Of a stretch of 64,000 nt of DNA, positions 1 through 10,639 are shown piece after piece. The first letter of the stretch is position 1. Each line of letters begins with the position of its first letter. The notes under the pieces are model-generated. The model worked only from the letters and a program-made list of their open reading frames with translations. It was not told the origin of the DNA and searched no databases. Origin of the DNA: Orientallactaga sibirica (lineage: Eukaryota > Chordata > Mammalia > Rodentia > Dipodidae); the NCBI GenBank assembly GCA_036365145.1, contig JAEOAD010000024.1:12122501-12186500 (forward strand). Direction: 5' to 3'. A program made the translations under genes and the position numbers.

Positions 1-781
1 GTAATGGGGTGCTAGGGGTCCAGGAAAGTCCTTGAACCCCAAATCCTAGGTTTGTTTCTCATGTTAGTCAAATAATTTAATAAAGAGAAAACTGAGGAGG
101 TTAAATATTAAATTATTATATTTATTGAGGGAAGTACAGAGCCAAGGAAAGGTATCCACATTGCTAGAGAGCCCACATGGAGGGCCTGGAAAAAAAAAAA
201 TGGAAAGAAAAGAGAAAAGATGGGCTGGTGAGATGGCTTCACAATAAAGGTGCTTGCCTGCAAAGCCGAAGGACCTCTGTTCAATTCCCCAGGACCCACA
301 TAAGACAGATGCACAAGGTGGTGGATGTATCTTGAGTTCATTTGCAGTGGCTGGAAGCCTTGGCATACCCATTCTTTCTCTCTCTCTCTCTCCTTCCTTC
401 TCTCACATAAATAAAATATATTTAAAAAAAAAAAGAAAGAAAGAGAAAAGAAAGTTCAAGGAGCTCCTGCCATGTGGGGAGTTGCAGGGAATAAAGGAGC
501 CCATATGAAGAGTAAGGGTTAGCAGATCCTCCAGGCTGGGTCTGGGCCTAGGCCAAGCCAGTCCAGGCCCAACCAAGGGAAAAACTTACCCACAGCTGGA
601 AGTTCCCAAGTGGTCCGAGAGTCAGCCCTCCCCTTGCAAAGGTATTTACGGACTTAGGGTGATGGGCTATCTTCCAGCTCAGGTGAACCAGAGAGAAAGC
701 TGTTTGGTTAGGGCTAGGGGCTGTCTCAGGAAGAGGCTAGCCATGAAACCAAGTTCTTGGGGCTGAACTTGACCAACCACA
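1..781 (-). mobile_element. Probable ERV LTR (antisense), interrupted by a SINE
   Basis: Read on the minus strand, the segment looks like an LTR. A GC-richer U3-like part (about 781 down to 460) is followed by a CAATAAATATAAT polyadenylation-type signal near 120, and then a U5-like end rich in CCTAGCACCCC at the window edge. A possible TGTGG start lies at 781. The element is split by the SINE at 222-458. Its 3' boundary falls at or before base 1, so no TSD can be checked. The family is not recognised; a class II-type LTR is a guess. Confidence 0.38.
222..458 (+). mobile_element. tRNA-derived B2-like SINE
   Basis: The head is GGGCTGGTGAGATGGCTTCA with a Pol III A-box-like core, followed by a B box (TTCAATTCC), the GCACAAGGTGGTGG body, a CT-rich stretch and an A-rich tail with AAATAAAAT. 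Purine-rich flanks on both sides (about 205-220 and 441-454) resemble each other and may be the target-site duplication, but they are low complexity. It lies inside the LTR-like sequence, so it is younger than that LTR. Confidence 0.88.
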
Positions 782-885
782 ATGTTTAAATCCTATGAAA
801 GACCTCCCTCCCAGGAGGGGTCCTGGTTGTGTGTGAAAAAAACAGGTCTAGGGAACTAGGTAAGAGATAAGAATTCAGATCATCT

Positions 886-1230
886 TTGATTTCTAGCAAG
901 TGCAAATGTTCCTATGATTTTCAACTTCAGGGATCCAGTCACTCTAACTCTATCCCCTTTCTCATTCTGATTATGAAAGCTAAAAGTGATCCACTAGTAA
1001 AATTAAAAGACAATACAATTACCACACAAAGCTCATATTTAATGAAATATTGCAAAATATGTCAAGAAAATTTATGTACAAAAGCATTAAAAATGAATAC
1101 CATCATGAAAATCATCAAGACAATTAATTTCATAAGGGCCAAAGAATTAAGTCATTGCCAAGTCCAAGAACTTCTTAAAAGTGTTGATGCTAACTATGGT
1201 GATATCATTGACTTTTGGGGAGGTGGCTAA
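886..1230 (+). pseudogene. hAT (Charlie/GTF2IRD2-like) transposase remnant
   Basis: An open frame of 114 codons without an internal stop. Residues 48-111 (about 1027-1218) read like the hAT transposase segment found in Charlie elements and in domesticated genes such as GTF2IRD2. The signatures are CQENLCTKALKM, then VNFIRA-type NFIRAKELSH, then a LL..VD..YGD motif. Residues 7-30 resemble the upstream LQLDES-type segment of the same family, with the acidic DES lost. About 100 residues expected between these blocks are missing, and the conserved VRWLSRG block that should follow YGD is replaced by a glycine-rich end and a stop. It is therefore a deleted, non-functional fossil, either a DNA transposon or a retrocopy of a domesticated hAT gene. 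The family motifs are recalled from memory; no alignment was run. Confidence 0.6.
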
Positions 1231-1309
1231 GTCAATGCTATATGCTAAAAATATTTTTTTTTATTTGTGACATATTATTAAGTAATTAATGCTATCAAAA
1301 TTTGTGTGC

Positions 1310-1500
1310 AGGTTTAGGAAGATGTCTCAGCAGTTAAGGGTGATTATTGTCAAAGCCTGCAAGCTATGGTTCAGTTCCCCAGTACCCATGTAAACCTACA
1401 TGTACATAGTAGCATATGTGTCTGGAATTAATTTGTTTGCAGTGAAAAGAGACCTTCATTTACTCATATGATTTATTTCACTCTTTCCTTCTCTCTCGCG

Positions 1501-1554
<54 letters not shown>

Positions 1555-1600
1555 CAGACTCACACATGCACACATGCAAACACACAAATAAATAAATAAT
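1310..1600 (+). mobile_element. Diverged B2-like SINE with CT/CA microsatellite
   Basis: A degraded SINE head (AGGAAGATGTCTCAGCAGTT) and B box (GGTTCAGTTCCCC) are visible, followed by the usual body. The CT-rich 3' part has expanded into (CT)n then (CA)n at about 1495-1580, ending in an AAATAAATAAAT tail. Divergence from the cleaner copies indicates an old insertion. Confidence 0.8.
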
Positions 1601-1959
1601 TATGTTTTAAAATTGTGCCAGAAGTCAATAGTAAAAGCTGACTTATATATTTAGCATTTCTCCTTGATTTAATCATTCATTTAAATGAGTTAAACATTTT
1701 ACCTTCAAAGGGAAAACTAACATGTTAATACAGTAACTCAAATTATAACACCATTAATACACATGAAACAGAAATTATGTCAAGCTCACATTAAGACAAT
1801 TTTCATACATTTTGACACAATGGCTAAGCACAGTCCTGTGAACAGCAAAAGTGAAAAAAAAATGGTTTGCTTTTTGATTTGATATAAGAATTTGAAAACA
1901 GATTTCATATTCATCAATATTTTGGTATATTTGCAATTCCATTTTATTGACATGAATAA
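1601..1959. other. AT-rich sequence, nothing recognised
   Basis: No repeat head, tail, convincing open frame or splice-site pair is visible. The open frames here are short and run through unrelated sequence. Confidence 0.5.
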
Positions 1960-2311
1960 TGTGATGATTAACCTCTGGTTGTCAACTTGCCAGGATTGTA
2001 TGACAATCACCAGGAAAACAAATTTAACAGAGTCTGTGAGGGATTTTCTAGATTGGATTATTTGGGATGAAGGGACCCACCCTAACTGTAAGCAGCACCA
2101 TCCCATGGGCAAGGTAAATGCTAGCTGGGTATTCACCATTTATATCTCTCCACTTCCTCCCTGTGATGATGTTATGCCCTCTGTTCCTACTATGATTTTC
2201 CTGCCATAATAAACTTCCCCTCACAACTACAGGATAAAAATAAACCTTTTCTTTCCTTCAGTGACTTCTGGTTGAGTAATTTGTCACAGCAATGAGAAAG
2301 TAACTGATACA
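1960..2311 (+). mobile_element. Solo LTR, ERVL-MaLR-like
   Basis: It begins TGTGATGATTAACCTC and ends GTAACTGATACA, so the termini are TG...CA. It carries ATAATAAAC polyadenylation-type signals near 2205 and the characteristic 'TTTGTCACAGCAATGAGAAAG' type end seen in rodent MaLR-related LTRs. The flanking pentamers AATAA (1955-1959) and AATAT (2312-2316) fit a diverged 5-bp TSD, as expected for ERVL. A related copy lies at 48310-48953, and antisense relatives at 15822, 35181 and 47521. Confidence 0.62.
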
Positions 2312-2393
2312 AATATGTCACCTGACAATTTTCAAATGCAATATGTAGAGCTCCAAATTGACATCCACCCTAAAGAAATACTAGTTGTGTCAC

Positions 2394-3782
2394 TTTTTAA
2401 AATATATTTTTATTAGTTATGTACATAGTATATATACAGCCATGATGGTACCATTGTTAGCCTTATCCCTGTATCCCCCACATGGGTAATGTGGGTCTTG
2501 CCTTATGTGGGCAGCCATCAGTTATGCAGGATAGGCAATGACTCCATGTATAATGACCCAACTCATAGCTCTAACAATCTTTCTGCTCCCTCTTCTGTGA
2601 ATTTCCCTGAGCCATGTTGGGTGCACTTTAGGTCTCTTTCAGTGATGAGGTTTTGTGAGTCTCTATGTCTCTGGATATCTGATTTGGTAGGGGTTGAGAG
2701 TTCTTTGTGTCTATCTCCTTTGCCCTTGTGCTGGTACCAGATCCAACAATAAAGCAACACTCTTGCTCATTTCCCCTATGACTCTATAGCTTCAGCTGGT
2801 ACCCAGTTGAGGTGTGATTGGCTGATTCTCTCCTCAGCATCTGCGTCCATCTGAAAGAAAGAAGCAGATTCTCCAATGGAGAGTGAGGTCAGTGCAAGAT
2901 ACATGGATAACCATTATTATTTAGAGAGAATTTAATAGGTGTAGGCCCTCTTGTATCCCACTATTGCTGGGAGCTTGATATTGGAGAGCAGGCTCGTTTT
3001 TGGATATGGTTCTGATTTGTTTCCTGTTTCCAGGTATGGGTTCCATTCCACTGAGTGTATCCATTAGCCAAATCTACAGGAGTTGATAACCAACCATGGC
3101 TGTGTGCCACTACTGCAATTGTATGAACATCACGTCAAGTTGTTTGCTGCTGAGTATCTTAGACGAGCAGTTGCTTAGACAGATGTTGGTCATTTTCCCC
3201 CAGTCATTTATGTAGTGCCTTCTGGCACCAGACAAGCTAGCTGTCTGGGGACTGACTCTCTTCCACATTCCAGCCAGGTCTCTCCATGTTACGTCTGAAC
3301 AGAATATGGTGTCTTCGGCATTAGGGTCTTACCAATAACATTTGGTGAGTCATTAAGTACTCTGACAAAAATCTGTCTTCTTTTGGGAACATTGTAGGTC
3401 TCACTGATCAACAGCTCCTTGTGGATGTTAACCACATGCTGGTACTGGGAGTTACAGGTCAGTGCCAAGGGAAAGGAAGGAAGAAAAAGTATAGGTAATA
3501 TGGAATAGAAAGAGAGAAGAGAGAGAAGAGGGAGTGATAGAAAGAGAAACAGGAGAAGAAGAAACAGGCCCCTGTGATTCAGGTGTTCTCTCCAAGCACC
3601 TAATGCAGATTCGGCCTTTTAGTCTGTCCTTCAGAATATAGGATTTTATGGTACCATTTCCATTTGAGTCCAGTGTTTTGTCCTCACTACCTATCCTTTC
3701 CCTGCCCTCCAACCCCACCATCCCTATCGTCCAGTCCTGGAGATGTCTATTAGGTGTGTCAGCATCTTAGGGAAAATACAAA
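2394..3782 (-). other. L1 copy A 3' UTR, ~1.4 kb
   Basis: It extends from the ORF2 stop (TCA on the plus strand at 3783-3785) to the A-tail. The same sequence recurs in copy B (about 25542-26930), which confirms that it belongs to the L1. The segment at about 3465-3580 is purine-rich on the plus strand, so it is pyrimidine-rich in the L1 sense. Confidence 0.8.
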
Positions 3783-6700
3783 TCAGTAGCCACAGATAAG
3801 TGAGACCATGCAACCCTTATTTTTCTGTGATTGGGTGATAACAATGATCTGTTCCAAGTTTGACCATTTTTCTTCAAATTGCTTTGTGTCATTTTTCCTT
3901 ACTGCTGTGTAGAATACCATTGTGTAGATATACCACCTCTTAGTTATCCATTCATGATGGACATCTGGGTTGATTCCAGCTCTTAGCTATTATGAATTGA
4001 GCAGTCATAAACATTGTTGAGCAAATATCTCTGAATTTAGGCTTGGATCTTTTAGGGTAAATGCCTAGAAAAAGGATAACTGGGTCTGTAGGAACCTCTA
4101 TAGTCATCCATCTTAGGAGTCTCCATATTGCTTTCCATAGTGGTTGTACCAGCTTACATTCCCACCAACAGTGAATGTGGGTTCCCAATTCTCCACACCC
4201 TTGCCAGCATTTGTTGTCATTTGATTTTTTTTTTTTTTTTAATGTTTGCTGTCCTTACTGGGGTAAGGGGTAATCTCATAGATGTTTTAATTTGCATTTC
4301 TCTGATGATTAGGGATGTTGAATATTTTCTTAAGTGTGTGTTTGCCATTTGTATGTCTTCCTCTGAGGACTCCCTGTGCAGTTCACTGCCCATTTTGTGA
4401 ATGGGTTGTTGGATTTTTTATTGATTAGGTTTTGAGTTCTTTGTAGATTTTATAAATTAGGCCTCTGTCCAATGTGTATCCAGCAAAAACTTTCTCCCAT
4501 TCTGTGGGTAATCTATTGGCTCTGCTAGTTGTATGTTTGTCAGTGAAAAAGCTTTTCAGCTTCATGAGATCCCAATGGTTGAGTGATTGTTTAATTTCCT
4601 GAGCTACTGGAGTTTTGTTCAGGAAGTCTTTCCCACTCCTATATGATGGAAAGTTCCTCCTACTTTTTCTTCCAGTAGTAGCAGTGCTTCTGGTCTTATA
4701 TTGAGGTCTTTGATCCATTTGGACCTTGACTTTTGTGCATGGCAAAATGTGTGGATTGAGTTTCATTCTCCTGTATATGGTTATCCAGTGTGTCCAGCAA
4801 CATTTGTTAAAGATGCTGTCTTCTTTTGTAGTCTACATTGTTGGGGCCTTAATCAAATATCAAGTAGCTGTAGTTACTTGACCCAATGTCCAGATCCTCA
4901 ATCCTATTCCATTGGTCTATCATCCTGTTTTTATGCCAGTACCATGTTGTTTTTATTACTATGACTTTGTAGTATAGTTTAAGATCAGGTATGGCGATGC
5001 CTCCAGAGTTATTTCTTTTGCTGACGATATGCTTGTATATCCAAGGACTTCTGCCTTTCCATATGAATTTTGAGATCTTTTTTATTCTATCTCTGTGAAG
5101 AATGATTTTGGGATTTTTATTGGTATTGCATTAAGTCTGTACATTGCTTTTGGTAAGATTGTCATTTTCACAATGTTAATTCTGCCTATCCAGGAACATG
5201 GGAGATATTTCCATTTTCTCAAGTATGCCTCAATTTCTTTCTTGAATGTTTTTATGTTTTCATTGTAAAGGTCTTTCACCTCCTTGGTTAATGTTATTCC
5301 AAGGTATTTTATTTTATTTTATTTTTTGATGCTATTGAAAATGGAACAATGTTGCTTATTTCTTTCTCTGTGTCTTTGTCTTTTGCATATACAAAGGCTA
5401 CTGATTTTTGTGCATTGACTTTGTACCCTGCTACTTTACTGAAGAAGTTATTCACTTTTAAGAGATTTGAGATGGAGGTTCCCAGGTCATTTATGTATCG
5501 AATCATGTCATCTGCAAATAGGACTAACTTAACTTCTTTTCCAATTTGTATCCCTTTTATTTCTTTCTCCTGTCTTATAGCTTGAGCTAGTACTTCTAGT
5601 ACTATGTTGAAGAGCAGAGGTGAGAATGGACACCCTTGCCTTGTTCCTGATCTCAATGGGAATTCCTTCAATCTCTCCCCATTAGGTATTATTTGGGCTT
5701 TAGGATATTTATATGTAGCCTTTATTATGTTGAGACATAGACTGTCCATGCCTAGTCTTTGCAAAGTTTTGATCAGGAAATGATGTTGTATTTTGTCAAA
5801 AGGCTTTTCTGCATCTATGGAAATGAACATTTGTTTTTTGTGTTTAAGTGTATTTATGAAGTTTATTACATTGACAGATTTCTTTATGTTGAACCAACCC
5901 TGTGTTCCAGCAATGAAGCCTACTTGATCCAGGTGGATAATGCTTTTGATGTTCTGTTGAATTCGGTTTGCAAGGATTTTGTTCAGGATCTTTGCATATA
6001 AGTTCATCAGGGAAATAGGCCTGCAGTTTGCTTTTCTTGTGGCATCTCTGCCTGGTTTTGGTATTAGCGTGATACTAGCTTCATAGAAGGAATTGGGGAG
6101 CTGTCCCTGTTCTCTGCTTGTGTGGCACAATTTGAGAAAGATTGGTTTCAGTTCTTCCATAAAGGTTTGATAGAATTCAGCTGAGAAGCCATCTGGTCCT
6201 GGACTCTTCTTTTTATGGAGGTTTTTGATTACTCTTTCAATCTTGATGGTTGTGATATGTTTGTTTAGGAGATCAATCTGCTCTGCGTTTAGCTTTGGTA
6301 GGTGGTATGTGTCCAGGAATTCATCCATTTCCTCCATATTATCCAGTTTTGTGAAGTAGAGGTTTGTGAAGTAAGCCCTGATTATTCTCCCAATTTCACT
6401 TATGTCTGTTTTGATCTCTCCTTTTTCAATTCTAATTTTATTAATTTGAGTTGTCTATTTTTTCTGGTTGATCAAATTGGCCAGGGGTTTATCAATTTTG
6501 TTTATTTTTTTCAAAGAACCACCTCTTTGTTTGATGAATTCCTTTAATTTTCTTCTTAGTTTCCAATTTATTAATTTCTGCCCTGATCTTTATTATTTCT
6601 TTCAATCTGGAGCTTTTGGGATTGGATACCTCTTGTTTTTCCAATGTCTTTAGGTGGATGGTTACATTGTTGATTTGGGATCTGTCTTTGTTATGAAGGC

Positions 6701-7604
6701 ATTTAGCACAATGAATTTTCCCCTGAGGACCTCCTTCATTGTTTCCCATAAGTTTTGGTATGATATGTTCTCATTGTCATTCATTTCTACAAATGTTGCC
6801 ATTTCATTTTTTTATTTCTTCCACTACCTATTTATTGTTTAAGAGTGTGTTGCTGAGTTTCCAGGATCTGGTTGGGTTCATGCCACAACTTTTGTTTTTA
6901 ATATCTAGCAATGCAGCATTGTGGCCTGATATCATGCAGGACATTATATTGATCCTCCTAAATATATGATGGCAGGCTTTATGACCCAGTATGTGATCTA
7001 TTTTAGAGACAGTTCCATGGTCTGCTGAGAAGAATGTGTAATCTGTGGTTTGGGAGTAGAATGTTCTATAGATGTCTCTTAGGTCTAATTGATCTATGGT
7101 GTTGTGGAACTCTCTTACTTCCCTGCTAATTTTCTGAGTGGATGATCTGTCCATTAGAGTATTGGAGTCCCCAACTATGATGATGGTGATTATTTCTGTT
7201 TTGTTGTGAAGTAGATTTTGTTTTATGAATTGTGGTACACCTGTGTTTGGTGCATAAAGATTGATGATTGTGAAATCCTCTTGTTGGATTGTTCCCTTGA
7301 TGAGCAAGAAGTTGCCTTCTCTTTCATTTTTGATCACTTTTTGTTTGAAATCTATTTGATCCAATATAAGTATGGCTACACCTGCTTGTTTCTTATTTCT
7401 GTTTGCTTGGAATATAATTCCCCCCTCCCCCCCCTTTCCCCTAAAGAGGTGTATGTCTTTAGTGGTGAGGTGGGTTTCTTGAAGACAGAAGATTGGAGGG
7501 TCTAGTTTTCTGATCCACCCTGTTAGCTTATGTCTCTTGATAGGTAAGTTATGGCCATTACTATTTAGGGTAATAAGTGTGAGGTTTGATTTGATACCTG
7601 CCAT
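3783..7604 (-). pseudogene. L1 ORF2 (endonuclease-reverse transcriptase), broken
   Basis: ORF2 nicks target DNA and reverse-transcribes L1 and SINE RNA at the nick. The N-terminal endonuclease (6828-7604, 258 codons open) starts MAGIKSNLT and shows LNSNG, the catalytic QETHL, NLYAPN, and VGDSNT in place of GDFNT. It also has SKIDHIL, and SGHNAAL in place of the usual SDHNA, so a catalytic Asp is lost. The reverse transcriptase (5309-6337) has [37 protein letters not shown] and the catalytic LFADDM. The C-terminal part (about 3783-5279) has the HCWWEC cysteine region and then WYIYT. Stops and frameshifts separate the blocks, so no full-length protein is possible. The intact ATG and usual order identify the start. 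Confidence 0.92.
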
Positions 7605-7672
7605 ATTGTGGTGGTTTATGTGGTTTGGTGGTTTCTTGGTCTTTGTAGTTTTTATGCCTTCTCGTGGCTTGG

Positions 7673-8340
7673 TTATTGTGATCTCCTTCTCACAGGCACT
7701 TGCGGTTGATTATTTGCTTCTTTTTTGTGTAGAATTCCCTGAAGTACTTTCTGTAGGTTTGGCTTTGTGTTCATATAGTTGTATAGCTGACTTTTATGGT
7801 GGAAAATTTTTCTTTCACCATCTGTTATGAGAGATACTTTTGCTGGATAGAGTAGCATGGGTTGGAAGCCATAAGTTCTTAGAGTTTGCAGTGTTCCATT
7901 CCAGGCTCTTCTGGCTTTTAGGGTTTCCACTGAGGAGTCTGAAGTAATTCTGATGGGGTTTCTTTTATAGGTAATGTGTTGTTTTTCCCTAGCTGCTTTT
8001 AGGACTTTCTCTTTGTGCTTGATGTTTAGAGTATTAATGGTAATATGTCTTGGAGAATTTCTGCTTTGGTCCAGTATGTTTTGAGTTGTGCTAGCTTCTT
8101 GTGTATTGATTGGGACTTTCTTTTGAGAGGCTGGGGAAGTTTTCTTCGATAATTTTGTTGAATAGGATTTCCATGCCTCTGGTCTGAATTTCTTCCCCTT
8201 CTGGTATACCCATGATTCAAATGTTTGGGCCCTTAAGGGTGTCCCACATTTTCCTCATGTTCTGTTCACAGACATTTTTGAACTTATTGAACATTTTGGA
8301 CTCATGAACTTTTTCTTCTGTTTTGTCTTCCTGTTCTGAT
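7673..8340 (-). pseudogene. L1 ORF1, C-terminal part only
   Basis: ORF1 encodes the trimeric RNA-binding chaperone of the L1 particle. The C-terminal domain is clear at 7673-7930: ARRAWNGTLQTLRTYGFQP, then LLYPAKVS, DGERKIF, and TKPNLQKVLQGIL. Further right, 8026-8340 in several frames encodes the RNA-recognition region and the end of the coiled coil (KTKQKKK). Near 8340 the match to the ORF1 of copy C (61825-62930) stops, and roughly 145 N-terminal codons are absent. The tandem array follows directly. The ORF lies just upstream of ORF2, as in other L1s. Confidence 0.85.
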
Positions 8341-8384
8341 TTTCAGGCAGGTACCAGTGATCATGTCCATGGGCCTGAGAAAGG

Positions 8385-8905
8385 CTAGGTTGGGGACACT
8401 GGTCTGCTGGCCTGGGTCCCTGTTCATGGTTAGGAGGAGTAGGTGGCAGTACAGGCGATTGTTCACACAGGTTTCAGGACCACTAGGGCAGGGACATGCC
8501 TGCTGGCCTGGGTCCCTGTTTGTGGGTGTGAGGAGTCAGCGGTGGGTACCAGTGACTGTGTGTGAGTGTACAGAGCTCAGGAAGGTTAGGACAGGGACCG
8601 TGGCCTGGGTACCTGTTCCTAGATATTAGGTATTAGGACTTGTGGTCCTACACAGGGCTCAGAATGGCTAGGGCAGGGACCTGGCCTACTGGACTATATT
8701 ACTGCTTGGGGATTGGACCTTAGGGTAGGACAGGGGTCATGCACAGGGCTCAGAAGGGCTAGGGCAGGGATACTGGCCTGCTGGCTTGTATCCCTGCTTG
8801 GGGGTGGGGCCTCAGAATGGGACCAAGGACACACAAGGGGCTCAGAAAGGCTAGGGCAGGGACACTGGCCTGCTGGGCTGTATCCCTGCTCAGGGGCAGG
8901 AATAC
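8385..8905 (-). repeat. Six-unit tandem array, L1 5' UTR-type monomers
   Basis: Units of about 90-97 bp recur with phase marks at about 8407, 8503, 8600, 8689, 8781 and 8873. They share GGCTAGGGCAGGGA then CTGGCCTGCTGG and CTGGGTCCCTG (plus-strand reading). On the L1 sense strand the unit contains CCAGGCCAGCAGGC, which also occurs twice in the 5' UTR of copy C (near 60904 and 61230). This supports a promoter-monomer identity. A seventh, isolated similarity lies near 9100. Confidence 0.75.
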
Positions 8906-9392
8906 AAAGTATAGCTTATTTAAGGATGTCAAATCCAACCATCCATCAGATTTAACATATAATTTACTCTGACGTGGATGGTGTAATTAGCCCTTCTGAT
9001 GCAAGCCTATAAACCAGGCTTATTTGGCTTATTTGGTGAATAGTGCCATGGTATCATCCCAGTTACCTTTTGGGATGGCTTTGGTCTCAGCTATGCTGCT
9101 CAGCTGCCTGGGTCCCTGTTTTGCTAGGTAGGCTGGCTGGGTCTTTGGGTCACTGCTCTGGTCATGCCAGGTGCTGTGTAGGTGAGCTCCCTTCCCCAGG
9201 TCTCTGGTGCTTGCTGGGGCTTGTGCTGGCAGTGGGGGAGGGGAAGCTGTGGATGAAGGCTGAAGTCTGCCTGCTGGTCCTCAGAATCTTCTTCCTCACA
9301 AGTTGCTCCATTGGTCTCTGCCGTCCTCCTTCCATGTTTCTTGAGTTTGAAAGGAGGCCTGTGTGAGTGGAAAATCCCCTCACTTTTTTTTT

Positions 9393-9435
<43 letters not shown>

Positions 9436-9560
9436 CTGTGGCTGATCCTGGTGGCTGCAGCAGCGTGGAACTCTCCACTGCTGCTGGAGCCGCTTCTGCC
9501 TGTTCCTGTGGACTTTAGATGGTCTGGATCTCTCCTACTTCTCTGCTGTGGTTGATAATT
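8906..9560 (-). other. Putative distal 5' UTR of L1 copy A
   Basis: This is GC-richer than the flanks and contains one more CTGCCTGGGTCCCTG mark near 9102 and a (TG)n tract at about 9393-9433. Part of it (about 8906-9060) is AT-rich and unlike the monomers. Assignment to L1 rests on position and composition only. Open frames in it show no family signature. Confidence 0.4.
9393..9433. repeat. (TG)n microsatellite
   Basis: About twenty TG units, within the putative L1 5' region. Confidence 0.95.
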
Positions 9561-9601
9561 TACTATTAACCTAATTTTTTAGAAGAAGAGTGTATTTTGC
9601 T

Positions 9602-9640
<39 letters not shown>
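9602..9640. repeat. Poly-T tract (~39 nt)
   Basis: An uninterrupted T run. It could be the A-tail of a minus-strand insertion to its right, but I recognise no SINE or L1 3' end next to it. Confidence 0.9.
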
Positions 9641-9648
<8 letters not shown>

Positions 9649-9789
9649 CTCTTAGGCTGTTTTGGCATGGTTCCTATGCCAATGTCTTAATCAAAAGTCT
9701 CTAGTTTTTTGTGCTAGCTTCCCAGAGACAAGTATCTCTCATATTTTTCAAACCATCGCTCTTTGACATCTCTTATATGTGTGAGCAAC

Positions 9790-10410
9790 TATTTTCAAGA
9801 ATGCAGCACAGAAAGTAAAATTAGAACCAAATGAACATGCACTGAGAATAGATCTGGATTGCCAGTTCCCAATGGCTCTTGTGGGGTAGGAAGTGCCCTG
9901 CAGGCATGGGATGGAGGAGAATATGGGGGAGAACACAGATACATCAATGCATCAAGAAGAGAGAGCTGAAGGTCTACTATGAGATGAGTCACCTCAACCT
10001 TAGCTACCCTGACCCAGGAGTCATTACAGGTGAAGCAGTGACACAAATCCTGCACTCCTGGCTAGCCTGAAAACCAGTACAAGGCAAATTATGATAGACA
10101 TTGTGGTCACTCAAACCTCATAAAAACAGAGATCCAGAATCTACAGAGAAAGCAACACTATCTTGCCCATGAAGGCTCAGGGAGCACAGAGAAAAAGGAG
10201 GGTGGAAAGATTGTAAGAGCCTCACGGTGGGTGGAAATAACCTGAGACATGTTTCCCCCATCCCTGTAGAGAATGACTGAGGCCTCTTGATCCCCACAAT
10301 TAATGCCAATAATCCCATGAAATAATATGTCAGCAGAATTGGGACAGGGTATGAGGGTCTATGTGTGCAAACTTCTTATAAAAAATCAATAAATTAAACA
10401 AAATAAGAAC
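9790..10410 (+). mobile_element. Old L1 3' UTR, plus strand
   Basis: It contains GGTGGAAAGATTGTAAGAGCC and GAATGACTGAGGCC, and ends near AAAAAATCAATAAATTAAAC. The same ordered words occur at 18370-19235 and 22325-22730 and, in more diverged form, in the 3' UTR of copy A (GCAGAAAGATTGTTAGAGC on its sense strand). It is a 5'-truncated, old L1 tail. The left limit is approximate. Confidence 0.7.
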
Positions 10411-10639
10411 CAAAATATCTGATAAGCCTCTTGAGAACTCACTGAGAATTGCAGCTACTTCCATCAAACCAGATATTGGTGCATACATTTCTTGAATACA
10501 ATGTTAAATACTCCACAAGTCTTATGTGGTGCTCTTTTACTTTTATAATAAATTATCAAAACTATCAATGAAATTTTGTTACTTAGATATGATTATTTTC
10601 ATTAGTAATGATTGCAAACTCGGGACCTGTTTAAGGATT
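10411..10639. other. AT-rich, nothing recognised
   Basis: Unique-looking AT-rich sequence with no supported feature. Confidence 0.5.

Larger units (their letters stand above)
2394..9560 (-). mobile_element. Long L1 LINE, minus strand (copy A)
   Basis: The 3' end lies at the left: on the minus strand the sequence ends AATAAAAATATATTTTAAAA. Moving right come a ~1.4 kb 3' UTR, ORF2 C-terminus, reverse transcriptase and endonuclease, then the ORF1 C-terminal half, then a tandem array and GC-rich sequence that resembles L1 5' UTR. No SINE has inserted into this copy, suggesting it is fairly young. The 5' limit is uncertain; I place it before the poly-T at 9602. I could not find a convincing right-hand TSD matching the left flank (ACTAGTTGTGTCAC). 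Confidence 0.9.

Noticed and set aside
222..458. True tRNA gene from A- and B-box-like motifs in the B2-like SINEs
   Set aside because: No cloverleaf can be completed. The sequence continues into SINE body and A-tail and is present in many copies.
5349..7505. Plus-strand frames across 5349-7505 (many F/L-rich peptides)
   Set aside because: They are antisense shadows of the minus-strand L1 ORF2.
8385..8905. CRISPR-like array
   Set aside because: Units are contiguous and similar along their whole length, with no spacers, in a mammalian genome.
8357..9555. GC-rich open frames in the tandem array as a repeat protein
   Set aside because: The repeat unit (~90-97 bp) is not kept in frame from unit to unit, and the sequence shares its signature with an L1 5' UTR.
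9570..9730. Right-hand TSD for L1 copy A (CTAGTTTTTTGTGCTAG near 9697)
   Set aside because: Only a loose match to the left flank ACTAGTTGTGTCAC, so not accepted as a duplication.
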